64,000 nucleotides of DNA from Nemertoderma westbladi (lineage: Eukaryota > Xenacoelomorpha > Nemertodermatida > Nemertodermatidae), in NCBI GenBank assembly GCA_032718475.1, contig JAUCBJ010007446.1:35335-99334 (forward strand), read 5' to 3'. The notes under the pieces were generated by a model. The model made no database searches, was not told the DNA's origin, and worked only from the letters and a program-made list of their open reading frames with translations. Made by a program: the position numbers and the translations under genes. Every line of letters begins with the position of its first letter. Position 1 is the stretch's first letter. This document shows positions 1-13,000 of this stretch, piece by piece.

Positions 1-3000
1 TAGGATTAGTAACATCTGTTTGGAGTAGCCGGTACTTGAGACTCGGTTGTAGGAGTTGTCGTTACCAATATAGTTCCTTACCTATAGTAGGATTAGTAAC
101 ATCTGTTTGGAGTAGCCGGTACTTGAGACTCGGTTGTAGGAGTTGGCGTTACGAATATAGTTCCTTACCTATAGTAGGATTAGTAACATCTGTTTGGAGT
201 AGCCGGTACTTGAGACTCGGTTGTAGGAGTTGGCGTTACGAATATAGTTCCTTACCTATAGTAGGATTAGTAACATCTGTTTGGAGTAGCCGGTACTTGA
301 GACTCGGTTGTAGGAGTTGTCGTTACCAATATAGTTCCTTACCTATAGTAGGATTAGTAACATCTGTTTGGAGTAGCCGGTACTTGAGACTCGGTTGTAG
401 GAGTTGTCGTTACCAATATAGTTCCTTACCTATAGTAGGATTAGTAACATCTGTTTGGAGTAGCCGGTACTTGAGACTCGGTTGTAGGAGTTGTCGTTAC
501 CAATATAGTTCCTTACCTATAGTAGGATTAGTAACATCTGTTTGGAGTAGCCGGTACTTGAGACTCGGTTGTAGGAGTTGTCGTTACCAATATAGTTCCT
601 TACCTATAGTAGGATTAGTAACATCTGTTTGGAGTAGCCGGTACTTGAGACTCGGTTGTAGGAGTTGTCGTTACCAATATAGTTCCTTACCTATAGTAGG
701 ATTAGTAACATCTGTTTGGAGTAGCCGGTACTTGAGACTCGGTTGTAGGAGTTGTCGTTACCAATATAGTTCCTTACCTATAGTAGGATTAGTAACATCT
801 GTTTGGAGTAGCCGGTACTTGAGACTCGGTTGTAGGAGTTGGCGTTACGAATATAGTTCCTTACCTATAGTAGGATTAGTAACATCTGTTTGGAGTAGCC
901 GGTACTTGAGACTCGGTTGTAGGAGTTGGCGTTACGAATATAGTTCCTTACCTATAGTACGATTAGTAACATCTGTTTGGAGTAGCCGGTACTTGAGACT
1001 CGGTTGTAGGAGTTGTCGTTACCAATATAGTTCCTTACCTATAGTAGGATTAGTAACATCTGTTTTGAGTAGCCGGTACTTGAGACTCGGTTGTAGGAGT
1101 TGGCGTTACGAATATAGTTCCTTACCTATAGTAGGATTAGTAACATCTGTTTGGAGTAGCCGGTACTTGAGACTGGGTTGTAGGAGTTGGCGTTACGAAT
1201 ATAGTTCCTTACCTATAGTAGGATTAGTAACATATGTTTGGAGTAGCCGGTACTTGAGACTCGGTTGTAGGAGTTGTCGTTACCAATATAGTTCCTTACC
1301 TATAGTAGGATTAGTAACATCTGTTTGGAGTAGCCGGTACTTGAGACTCGGTTGTAGGAGTTGTCGTTACCAATATAGTTCCTTACCTATAGTAGGATTA
1401 GTAACATCTGTTTGGAGTAGCCGGTACTTGAGACTCGGTTGTAGGAGTTGTCGTTACCAATATAGTTCCTTACCTATAGTAGGATTAGTAACATCTGTTT
1501 GTGGAGGGAGTAGCCGGTACTTGAGACTCGGTTGTAGGAGTTGGCGTTACGAATATAGTTCCTTACCTATAGTAGGATTAGTAACATCTGTTTTGAGTAG
1601 CCGGTACTTGAGACTCGGTTGTAGGAGTTGTCGTTACCAATATAGTTCCTTACCTATAGTAGGATTAGTAACATCTGTTTTGAGTAGCCGGTACTTGAGA
1701 CTCGGTTGTAGGAGTTGTCGTTACCAATATAGTTCCTTACCTATAGTAGGATTAGTAACATCTGTTTTGAGTAGCCGGTACTTGAGACTCGGTTGTAGGA
1801 GTTGTCGTTACCAATATAGTTCCTTACCTATAGTAGGATTAGTAACATCTGTTTGGAGTAGCCGGTACTTGAGACTCGGTTGTAGGAGTTGTCGTTACCA
1901 ATATAGTTCCTTACCTATAGTAGGATTAGTAACATCTGTTTGGAGTAGCCGGTACTTGAGACTCGGTTGTAGGAGTTGTCGTTACCAATATAGTTCCTTA
2001 CCTATAGTAGGATTAGTAACATCTGTTTGGAGTAGCCGGTACTTGAGACTCGGTTGTAGGAGTTGGCGTTACGAATATAGTTCCTTACCTATAGTAGGAT
2101 TAGTAACATCTGTTTGGAGTAGCCGGTACTTGAGACTCGGTTGTAGGAGTTGGCGTTACGAATATAGTTCCTTACCTATAGTACGATTAGTAACATCTGT
2201 TTGGAGTAGCCGGTACTTGAGACTCGGTTGTAGGAGTTGTCGTTACCAATATAGTTCCTTACCTATAGTAGGATTAGTAACATCTGTTTTGAGTAGCCGG
2301 TACTTGAGACTCGGTTGTAGGAGTTGGCGTTACGAATATAGTTCCTTACCTATAGTAGGATTAGTAACATCTGTTTGGAGTAGCCGGTACTTGAGACTGG
2401 GTTGTAGGAGTTGGCGTTACGAATATAGTTCCTTACCTATAGTAGGATTAGTAACATATGTTTGGAGTAGCCGGTACTTGAGACTCGGTTGTAGGAGTTG
2501 TCGTTACCAATATAGTTCCTTACCTATAGTAGGATTAGTAACATCTGTTTGGAGTAGCCGGTACTTGAGACTCGGTTGTAGGAGTTGTCGTTACCAATAT
2601 AGTTCCTTACCTATAGTAGGATTAGTAACATCTGTTTGGAGTAGCCGGTACTTGAGACTCGGTTGTAGGAGTTGTCGTTACCAATATAGTTCCTTACCTA
2701 TAGTAGGATTAGTAACATCTGTTTGTGGAGGGAGTAGCCGGTACTTGAGACTCGGTTGTAGGAGTTGGCGTTACGAATATAGTTCCTTACCTATAGTAGG
2801 ATTAGTAACATCTGTTTTGAGTAGCCGGTACTTGAGACTCGGTTGTAGGAGTTGTCGTTACCAATATAGTTCCTTACCTATAGTAGGATTAGTAACATCT
2901 GTTTTGAGTAGCCGGTACTTGAGACTCGGTTGTAGGAGTTGTCGTTACCAATATAGTTCCTTACCTATAGTAGGATTAGTAACATCTGTTTTGAGTAGCC

Positions 3001-6000
3001 GGTACTTGAGACTCGGTTGTAGGAGTTGTCGTTACCAATATAGTTCCTTACCTATAGTAGGATTAGTAACATCTGTTTGTGGAGGGAGTAGCCGGTACTT
3101 GAGACTCGGTTGTAGGAGTTGGCGTTACGAATATAGTTCCTTACCTATAGTAGGATTAGTAACATCTGTTTGGAGTAGCCGGTACTTGAGACTCGGTTGT
3201 AGGAGTTGTCGTTACCAATATAGTTCCTTACCTATAGTAGGATTAGTAACATCTGTTTGGAGTAGCCGGTACTTGAGACTCGGTTGTAGGAGTTGTCGTT
3301 ACCAATATAGTTCCTTACCTATAGTAGGATTAGTAACATCTGTTTGGAGTAGCCGGTACTTGAGACTCGGTTGTAGGAGTTGTCGTTACCAATATAGTTC
3401 CTTACCTATAGTAGGATTAGTAACATCTGTTTTGAGTAGCCGGTACTTGAGACTCGGTTATAGGAGTTGGCGTTACGAATATAGTTCCTTACCTATAGTA
3501 GGATTAGTAACATCTGTTTGTGGAGGGAGTAACCGGTACTTGAGACTCGGTTGTAGGAGTTGGCGTTACCAATATAGTTCCTTACCTATAGTAGGATTAG
3601 TAACATCTGTTTTGAGTAGCCGGTACTTGAGACTCGGTTGTAGGAGTTGGCGTTACCAATATAGTTCCTTACCTATAGTAGGATTAGTAACATCTGTTTG
3701 GAGTAGCCGTTACTTGAGACTCGGTTGTAGGAGTTGGCGTTACGAATATAGTTCCTTACCTATAGTAGGATTAGTAACATCTGTTTTGAGTAGCCGGTAC
3801 TTGAGACTCGGTTGTAGGAGTTGTCGTTACCAATATAGTTCCTTACCTATAGTAGGATTAGTAACATCTGTTTTGAGTAGCCGGTACTTGAGACTCGGTT
3901 GTAGGAGTTGTCGTTACCAATATAGTTCCTTACCTATAGTAGGATTAGTAACATCTGTTTGTGGAGGGAGTAGCCGGTACTTGAGACTCGGTTGTAGGAG
4001 TTGGCGTTACGAATATAGTTCCTTACCTATAGTAGGATTAGTAACATCTGTTTTGAGTAGCCGGTACTTGAGACTCGGTTGTAGGAGTTGTCGTTACCAA
4101 TATAGTTCCTTACCTATAGTAGGATTAGTAACATCTGTTTTGAGTAGCCGGTACTTGAGACTCGGTTGTAGGAGTTGTCGTTACCAATATAGTTCCTTAC
4201 CTATAGTAGGATTAGTAACATCTGTTTTGAGTAGCCGGTACTTGAGACTCGGTTGTAGGAGTTGGCGTTACCAATATAGTTCCTTACCTATAGTAGGATT
4301 AGTAACATCTGTTTTGAGTAGCCGGTACTTGAGACTCGGTTGTAGGAGTTGTCGTTACCAATATAGTTCCTTACCTATAGTAGGATTAGTAACATCTGTT
4401 TTGAGTAGCCGGTACTTGAGACTCGGTTGTAGGAGTTGTCGTTACCAATATAGTTCCTTACCTATAGTAGGATTAGTAACATCTGTTTGTGGAGGGAGTA
4501 GCCGGTACTTGAGACTCGGTTGTAGGAGTTGGCGTTACGAATATAGTTCCTTACCTATAGTAGGATTAGTAACATCTGTTTTGAGTAGCCGGTACTTGAG
4601 ACTCGGTTGTAGGAGTTGTCGTTACCAATATAGTTCCTTACCTATAGTAGGATTAGTAACATCTGTTTTGAGTAGCCGGTACTTGAGACTCGGTTGTAGG
4701 AGTTGTCGTTACCAATATAGTTCCTTACCTATAGTACGATTAGTAACATCTGTTTGGAGTAGCCGGTACTTGAGACTCGGTTGTAGGAGTTGTCGTTACC
4801 AATATAGTTCCTTACCTATAGTAGGATTAGTAACATCTGTTTGGAGTAGCCGGTACTTGAGACTCGGTTGTAGGAGTTGTCGTTACCAATATAGTTCCTT
4901 ACCTATAGTAGGATTAGTAACATCTGTTTGGAGTAGTCGGTACTTGAGACTCGGTTGTAGGAGTTGGCGTTACCAATATAGTTCCTTACCTATAGTAGGA
5001 TTAGTAACATCTGTTTGGAGTAGCCGGTACTTGAGACTCGGTTGTAGGAGTTGGCGTTACGAATATAGTTCCTTACCTATAGTAGGATTAGTAACATCTG
5101 TTTGGAGTAGCCGGTACTTGAGACTCGGTTGTAGGAGTTGGCGTTACCAATATAGTTCCTTACCTATAGTAGGATTAGTAACATCTGTTTGGAGTAGCCG
5201 GTACTTGAGACTCGGTTGTAGGAGTTGTCGTTACCAATATAGTTCCTTACCTATAGTAGGATTAGTAACATCTGTTTGGAGTAGCCGGTACTTGAGACTC
5301 GGTTGTAGGAGTTGGCGTTACGAATATAGTTCCTTACCTATAGTAGGATTAGTAACATCTGTTTGGAGTAGCCGGTACTTGAGACTCGGTTGTAGGAGTT
5401 GGCGTTACCAATATAGTTCCTTACCTATAGTAGGATTAGTAACATCTGTTTGGAGTAGCCGGTACTTGAGACTCGGTTGTAGGAGTTGTCGTTACCAATA
5501 TAGTTCCTTACCTATAGTAGGATTAGTAACATCTGTTTTGAGTAGCCGGTACTTGAGACTCGGTTGTAGGAGTTGTCGTTACCAATATAGTTCCTTACCT
5601 ATAGTAGGATTAGTAACATCTGTTTGGAGTAGCCGGTACTTGAGACTCGGTTGTAGGAGTTGTCGTTACCAATATAGTTCCTTACCTATAGTAGGATTAG
5701 TAACATCTGTTTGGAGTAGCCGGTACTTGAGACTCGGTTGTAGGAGTTGGCGTTACCAATATAGTTCCTTACCTATAGTAGGATTAGTAACATCTGTTTG
5801 GAGTAGCCGGTACTTGAGACTCGGTTGTAGGAGTTGTCGTTACCAATATAGTTCCTTACCTATAGTAGGATTAGTAACATCTGTTTTGAGTAGCCGGTAC
5901 TTGAGACTCGGTTGTAGGAGTTGGCGTTACCAATATAGTTCCTTACCTATAGTAGGATTAGTAACATCTGTTTGGAGTAGCCGGTACTTGAGACTCGGTT

Positions 6001-6555
6001 GTAGGAGTTGTCGTTACCAATATAGTTCCTTACCTATAGTAGGATTAGTAACATCTGTTTGGAGTAGCCGGTACTTGAGACTCGGTTGTAGGAGTTGTCG
6101 TTACGAATATAGTTCCTTACCTATAGTAGGATTAGTAACATCTGTTTGGAGTAGCCGGTACTTGAGACTCGGTTGTAGGAGTTGTCGTTACCAATATAGT
6201 TCCTTACCTATAGTAGGATTAGTAACATCTGTTTGGAGTAGCCGGTACTTGAGACTCGGTTGTAGGAGTTGTCGTTACGAATATAGTTCCTTACCTATAG
6301 TACGATTAGTAACATCTGTTTGGAGTAGCCGGTACTTGAGACTCGGTTGTAGGAGTTGGCGTTACGAATATAGTTCCTTACCTATAGTAGGATTAGTAAC
6401 ATCTGTTTGGAGTAGCCGGTACTTGAGACTCGGTTGTAGGAGTTGTCGTTACCAATATAGTTCCTTACCTATAGTAGGATTAGTAACATCTGTTTTGAGT
6501 AGCCGGTACTTGAGACTCGGTTGTAGGAGTTGTCGTTACCAATATAGTTCCTTAC
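1..6555. repeat. 87-bp minisatellite in a neurexin intron, about 75 units
   Basis: Units of 87 bp (93 bp when a 6-bp GGAGGG-type insert is present) repeat head to tail from base 1 to the donor of the exon at 6556. Read on the minus strand, each unit starts GGAACTATATTGGTAACGAC, ends TACTATAG and runs into GTAAGG. The unit is therefore a copy of the exon end at 6556-6637 including its splice donor. Units differ at a few sites (TGTCGTTACC versus TGGCGTTACG; TTTGGAG versus TTTTGAG). A rare pair of variants, CATATG and GACTGGG, recurs 1224 bp apart, so a block of about 14 units was duplicated. The plus strand has one open frame throughout because 87 and 93 are multiples of 3; it has no ATG start and resembles no protein. 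Confidence 0.95.
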
Positions 6556-6733
6556 CTATAGTAGGATTAGTAACATCTGTTTGCGGAGTTTCCGGTACTT
6601 GAGAGACGGTTGTAGTTGTTGTTACGAATATAGTTCCATCGCCGCTAGAATATTCGCAGTCGTCGTCCTCGTTGTCATAGTAATCACAGTCAGCCGACGC
6701 CGTTGTAGATATTATATCACCGCCTTGCCAAAA
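6556..6733 (-). CDS. nrxn: Neurexin exon: acidic Cys loop and Thr-rich stalk
   Basis: The exon is 178 bp. The acceptor is TTTATATTTGCAG (6734), exactly in phase 0, and the donor is GTAAGG (6555), leaving phase 1. It encodes FWQGGDIISTTASADCDYYD, then NEDDDCEYSSGDG, then TIFVTTTTTVSQVPETPQTD. The C-x9-C acidic loop preceded by DII..ASA matches the neurexin cysteine loop (DDILVASAEC...C). The Thr-rich run is a probable O-glycosylated stalk. The last 82 bases (6556-6637) are the seed copy of the 87-bp array that fills the following intron. If the first donor were skipped, translation would stop after five more codons. Confidence 0.86.
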
Positions 6734-8423
6734 CTGCAAATATAAATTATTGTATTTGCATGTAACTATACAACCAATATACCAATAACAATGTCTTATT
6801 TGAGTTGCCAAATTGTTATAAAAAAACCTCTACATACCGCCAATTACTTTATTTTAGTGGCCCATAAAAACCTCTACATACCGCCAATTACTTTATTTTA
6901 GTGGCCCATAAAAACCTCTACATACCGCCAATTACTTTATTTTAGTGGCCCATAAAAACCTCTACATACCGCCAATTACTTTATTTAGTGGCCCATAAAA
7001 ACCTCTACATACCGCCAATTACTTTATTTAGTGGCCCATAAAAACCTCTACATACCGTCAATTACTTTATTTTAGTGGCCCATAAAAACCTCTACATACC
7101 GTCAATTACTTTATTTAGTGGCCCATAAAAACCTCTACATACCGCCAATTACTTTATTTAGTGGCCCATAAAAACCTCTACATACCGCCAATTACTTTAT
7201 TTTAGTGGCCCATAAAAACCTCTACATACCGCCAATTACTTTATTTAGTGGCCCATAAAAACCTCTACATACCGCCAATTACTTTATTTAGTGGCCCATA
7301 AAAACCTCTACATACCGCCAAATACTTTATTTAGTGGCCCATAAAAACCTCTACATACCGTCAATTACTTTATTTTAGTGGCCCATAAATTGTCTTTTAT
7401 ATGATAATAAAATTCTAAAAAGTTATTTTGGTCGATTATTATGCAGAACTTAATGGCGAAGGATGTTTAGTTTTGGAGATATGACGATTTTACATGTTTC
7501 TATTACAATCAAATTAACATTTCATTTGTTCGTTTCATTTGTTTTTAATCTTCAAAAAAACCCGAGGAATCTCAAAAAATGTAAAGCACTTGCTATCCAT
7601 TGCTATTGCACACCAATACCAAAGCTAATGCTTAAACTTACAGGGTCATCGCTAGGTGGTCCGTCTGTAGACACCGGTATTGGTGTGCTGACTAGGTACA
7701 TGGGCCCATGTACACCTACGTTCTCGTCCCCTACAGCAGCTAAGTCCAATGGGAAGATCCCGTTATAGAACAATCCCGCCATGTATCCGGTAAAGAGATC
7801 GTACAATGGTTGCTCCTCAGGGGACATTGCCATGGCGATGTAGATCGTTCGTTGTTTGTCAAAATCCGTCAATGTTGATTTATCTGGGCGGTAATATAAA
7901 TAATGACAGATACATAATATATTATAACATATTATAACATAAGTAATGACACATACATAACATATTATAACATAAGTAAAGACAGATACATAACATATTA
8001 TAACATAAGTAATGACAGATACATAACATATTATAACATAAGTAATGACAGATACATAACATATTATAACATAATTAATGACAGATACATAACATATTAT
8101 AACATAAGTAATGACAGATACATAACATATTATAACATAAGTAATGACAGATACATAACATATTATAACATAAGTAATGACAGATACATAACATATTATA
8201 ACATAAGTAATGACAGATACATAACATATTATAACATAAGTAATGACAGATACATAACATATTATAACATAAGTAATGACAGATACATAACATATTATAA
8301 CATAAGTAATGACACATACATAACATATTATAACATAAGTAATGACACATACATAACATATTATAACATAAGTAATGACAGATACATAACATATTATAAC
8401 ATAAGTAATGACACATAGATAAC

Positions 8424-8455
<32 letters not shown>

Positions 8456-9211
8456 TTGGTTATTCATATAGCGCTTTTCTACGCTCAGCATACTCAAAGC
8501 GCTTTTATTATCATTACCCCAGCAAAGCCAGGTTCCCATTATACCGCTGGGTTGGCGTAGGCACTAATGTCTAATGTGTCTTGCCTAGGGACACAACAGT
8601 GCGAAATTTCTACAGCCTTTAGTCGGATTCGAACCTGCACCACCAAACACTATTGTGTAAGCAGTTCAGGCGCCGTATCCACTCGGACACTGCGACATAA
8701 TAATAATAATTATAATTTAATAATTAATTATAATAATCATTATAACATAATATAATAACATAAGTAATGACAGATACATAACATATTACAACATAAGTAA
8801 TGACACATACATAACATATTATAACATAAGTAATGACAGATACATAACATATTATAACATAATTAATGACAGATACATAACATATTATAACATAAGTAAT
8901 GACAGATACATAACATATTATAACATAAGTAATGACAGATACATAACATATTATAACATAAGTAATGACAGATACATAACATATTATAACATAAGTAATG
9001 ACAGATACATAACATATTATAACATAAGTAATGACAGATACATAACATATTATAACATAAGTAATGACAGATACATAACATATTATAACATAAGTAATGA
9101 CACATACATAACATATTATAACATAAGTAATGACACATACATAACATATTATAACATAAGTAATGACAGATACATAACATATTATAACATAAGTAATGAC
9201 ACATAGATAAC

Positions 9212-9243
<32 letters not shown>

Positions 9244-9999
9244 TTGGTTATTCATATAGCGCTTTTCTACGCTCAGCATACTCAAAGCGCTTTTATTATC
9301 ATTACCCCAGCAAAGCCAGGTTCCCATTATACCGCTGGGTTGGCGTAGGCACTAATGTCTAATGTGTCTTGCCTAGGGACACAACAGTGCGAAATTTCTA
9401 CAGCCTTTAGTCGGATTCGAACCTGCACCACCAAACACTATTGTGTAAGCAGTTCAGGCGCCGTATCCACTCGGACACTGCGACATAATAATAATAATTA
9501 TAATTTAATAATTAATTATAATAATCATTATAACATAATATAATAACATAAGTAATGACAGATACATAACATATTACAACATAAGTAATGACACATACAT
9601 AACATATTATAACATAAGTAATGACAGATACATAACATATTATAACATAATTAATGACAGATACATAACATATTATAACATAAGTAATGACAGATACATA
9701 ACATATTATAACATAAGTAATGACAGATACATAACATATTATAACATAAGTAATGACAGATACATAACATATTATAACATAAGTAATGACAGATACATAA
9801 CATATTATAACATAAGTAATGACAGATACATAACATATTATAACATAAGTAATGACAGATACATAACATATTATAACATAAGTAATGACACATACATAAC
9901 ATATTATAACATAAGTAATGACACATACATAACATATTATAACATAAGTAATGACAGATACATAACATATTATAACATAAGTAATGACACATAGATAAC

Positions 10000-10031
<32 letters not shown>

Positions 10032-13000
10032 TTGGTTATTCATATAGCGCTTTTCTACGCTCAGCATACTCAAAGCGCTTTTATTATCATTACCCCAGCA
10101 AAGCCAGGTTCCCATTATACCGCTGGGTTGGCGTAGGCACTAATGTCTAATGTGTCTTGCCTAGGGACACAACAGTGCGAAATTTCTACAGCCTTTAGTC
10201 GGATTCGAACCTGCACCACCAAACACTATTGTGTAAGCAGTTCAGGCGCCGTATCCACTCGGACACTGCGACATAATAATAATAATTATAATTTAATAAT
10301 TAATTATAATAATCATTATAACATAATATAATAACATAAGTAATGACAGATACATAACATATTACAACATAAGTAATGACACATACATAACATATTATAA
10401 CATAAGTAATGACAGATACATAACATATTATAACATATTATAACATAAGTAATGACAGATACATAACATATTATAACATAAGTAATGACAGATACATAAC
10501 ATATTATAACATAAGTAATGACAGATACATAACATATTATAACATAAGTAATGACACATAGATAACATATTATAACATATTATAACATAAGTAATGACAG
10601 ATACATAACATATTATAACATATTATAACATAAGTAATGACACATAGATAACATATTATAACATATTATAACATAAGTAATGACAGATACATAACATATT
10701 ATAACATATTATAACATAAGTAATGACACATACATAACATATTATAACATAAGTAATGACAGATACATAACATATTACAACATAAGTAATGACACATACA
10801 TAACATATTATAACATAAGTAATGACACATAGATAACATATTATAACATATTATAACATAAGTAATGACAGATACATAACGTATTACAACATAAGTAATG
10901 ACACATACATAACATATTATAACATAAGTAATCAAACACATTGTAGATTGGTTTACCTTGCGAACTGGTTACAGTAGTTCCAACTTCCTAGTAAACATCA
11001 AACACATTGCAGATTGGTTTACCTTGCGAACTGGTTACAGTAGTTCCTACTTCCTACATCAAACACATTGCAGATTGGTTTACCTTGCGAACTGGTTACA
11101 GTAGTTCCTACTTCCTACATCAAACACATTGCAGATTGGTTTACCTTGCGAACTGGTTACAGAAGTTCCTACTTCCTACATCAAACACATTGCAGATTGG
11201 TTTACCTTGCGAACTGGTTACAGTAGTTCCAACTTCCTACATCTAACACATTGCAGATTGGTTTACCTTGCGAACTGGTTACAGTAGTTCCTACTTCCTA
11301 CATCTAACACATTGCAGATTGGTTTACCTTGCGAACTGGTTACAGAAGTTCCTACTTCCTACATCAAACACATTGTAGATTGGTTTACCTTGCGAACTGG
11401 TTACAGTAGTTCCTACTTCCTACATCAAACACAATGTAGATTGGTTTACCTTGCGAACTGGTTACAGTAGTTCCTACTTCCTACATCAAACACATTGCAG
11501 ATTGGTTTACCTTGCGAACTGGTTACAGTAGTTCCTACTTCCTACATCAAACACATTGCAGATTGGTTTACCTTGCGAACTGGTTACAGAAGTTCCTACT
11601 TCCTACATCAAACACATTGCAGATTGGTTTACCTTGCGAACTGGTTACAGTAGTTCCAACTTCCTACATCTAACACATTGCAGATTGGTTTACCTTGCGA
11701 ACTGGTTACAGTAGTTCCTACTTCCTACATCTAACACATTGCAGATTGGTTTACCTTGCGAACTGGTTACAGAAGTTCCTACTTCCTACATCAAACACAT
11801 TGTAGATTGGTTTACCTTGCGAACTGGTTACAGTAGTTCCTACTTCCTACATCAAACACATTGTAGATTGGTTTACCTTGCGAACTGGTTACAGTAGTTC
11901 CTACTTCCTACATCAAACACATTGCAGATTGGTTTACCTTGCGAACTGGTTACAGTAGTTCCTACTTCCTACATCTAACACATTGCAGATTGGTTTACCT
12001 TGCGAACTGGTTACAGAAGTTCCTACTTCCTACATCAAACACATTGTAGATTGGTTTACCTTGCGAACTGGTTACAGTAGTTCCTACTTCCTACATCAAA
12101 CACATTGCAGATTGGTTTACCTTGCGAACTGGTTACAGTAGTTCCTACTTCCTACATCAAACACATTGTAGATTGGTTTACCTTGGGAACTGGTTACAGT
12201 AGTTCCTACTTCCTACATCAAACACATTGTAGATTGGTTTACCTTGCGAACTGGTTACAGTAGTTCCTACTTCCTACATCAAACACATTGTAGATTGGTT
12301 TACCTTGGGAACTGGTTACAGTAGTTCCTACTTCCTACATCAAACACATTGCAGATTGGTTTACCTTGGGAACTGGTTACAGTAGTTCCTACTGCCTACA
12401 TCAAACACATTGCAGATTGGTTTACCTTGCGAACTGGTTACAGTAGTTCCTACTTCCTACATCAAACACATTGCAGATTGGTTTACCTTGCGAACTGGTT
12501 ACAGTAGTTCCTACTTCCTACATCAAACACATTGCAGATTGGTTTACCTTGGGAACTGGTTACAGTAGTTCCTACTGCCTACATCAAACACATTGCAGAT
12601 TGGTTTACCTTGCGAACTGGTTACAGTAGTTCCTACTTCCTACATCAAACACATTACAGATTGGTTTACCTTGCGAACTGGTTACAGTAGTTCCTACTTC
12701 CTACATCAAACACATTGCAGATTGGTTTACCTTGCGAACTGGTTACAGTAGTTCCTACTTCCTACATCTAACACATTGCAGATTGGTTTACCTTGCGAAC
12801 TGGTTACAGTAGTTCCTACTTCCTACATCAAACACATTGTAGATTGGTTTACCTTGCGAACTGGTTACAGTAGTTCCTACTTCCTACATCAAACACATTG
12901 CAGATTGGTTTACCTTGCGAACTGGTTACAGTAGTTCCTACTTCCTACATCAAACACATTGCAGATTGGTTTACCTTGCGAACTGGTTACAGTAGTTCCT

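Larger units (their letters stand above)
8060..10436. repeat. 788-bp higher-order repeat, three apparently identical copies
   Basis: Identical features recur at exactly 788-bp steps: the SINE tRNA-like start at 8696, 9484 and 10272, and the AATTAATGACAG variant at 8072, 8860 and 9648. Each copy holds about 15 units of the 33-bp minisatellite plus one SINE. I see no difference between the copies by eye, so the triplication is very recent or an assembly artefact. The third copy loses register at about 10436. Confidence 0.9.
7900..10930. repeat. 33-bp AT-rich minisatellite
   Basis: The 33-bp unit (ATAAGTAATGACAGATACAT followed by AACATATTATAAC) is repeated tens of times, with variants CACATACAT, CACATAGAT and an added ATTATAACAT. 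It starts against the acceptor of the neurexin exon at 7642-7883 and ends where the 61-bp array begins. Three SINE copies interrupt it as part of a 788-bp higher-order repeat. Confidence 0.93.

Noticed and set aside
36-6602. A 2188-codon plus-strand open frame
   Set aside because: It is a translation of the 87-bp array; unit lengths are multiples of 3 with no stop in one frame, there is no ATG start, and it runs antisense to the neurexin exon that seeded it.
8613-8696. A tRNA gene (A-box and perfect B-box)
   Set aside because: The acceptor stem does not pair, the box is followed by a SINE body and ATT tail, and it is copied inside a tandem repeat.
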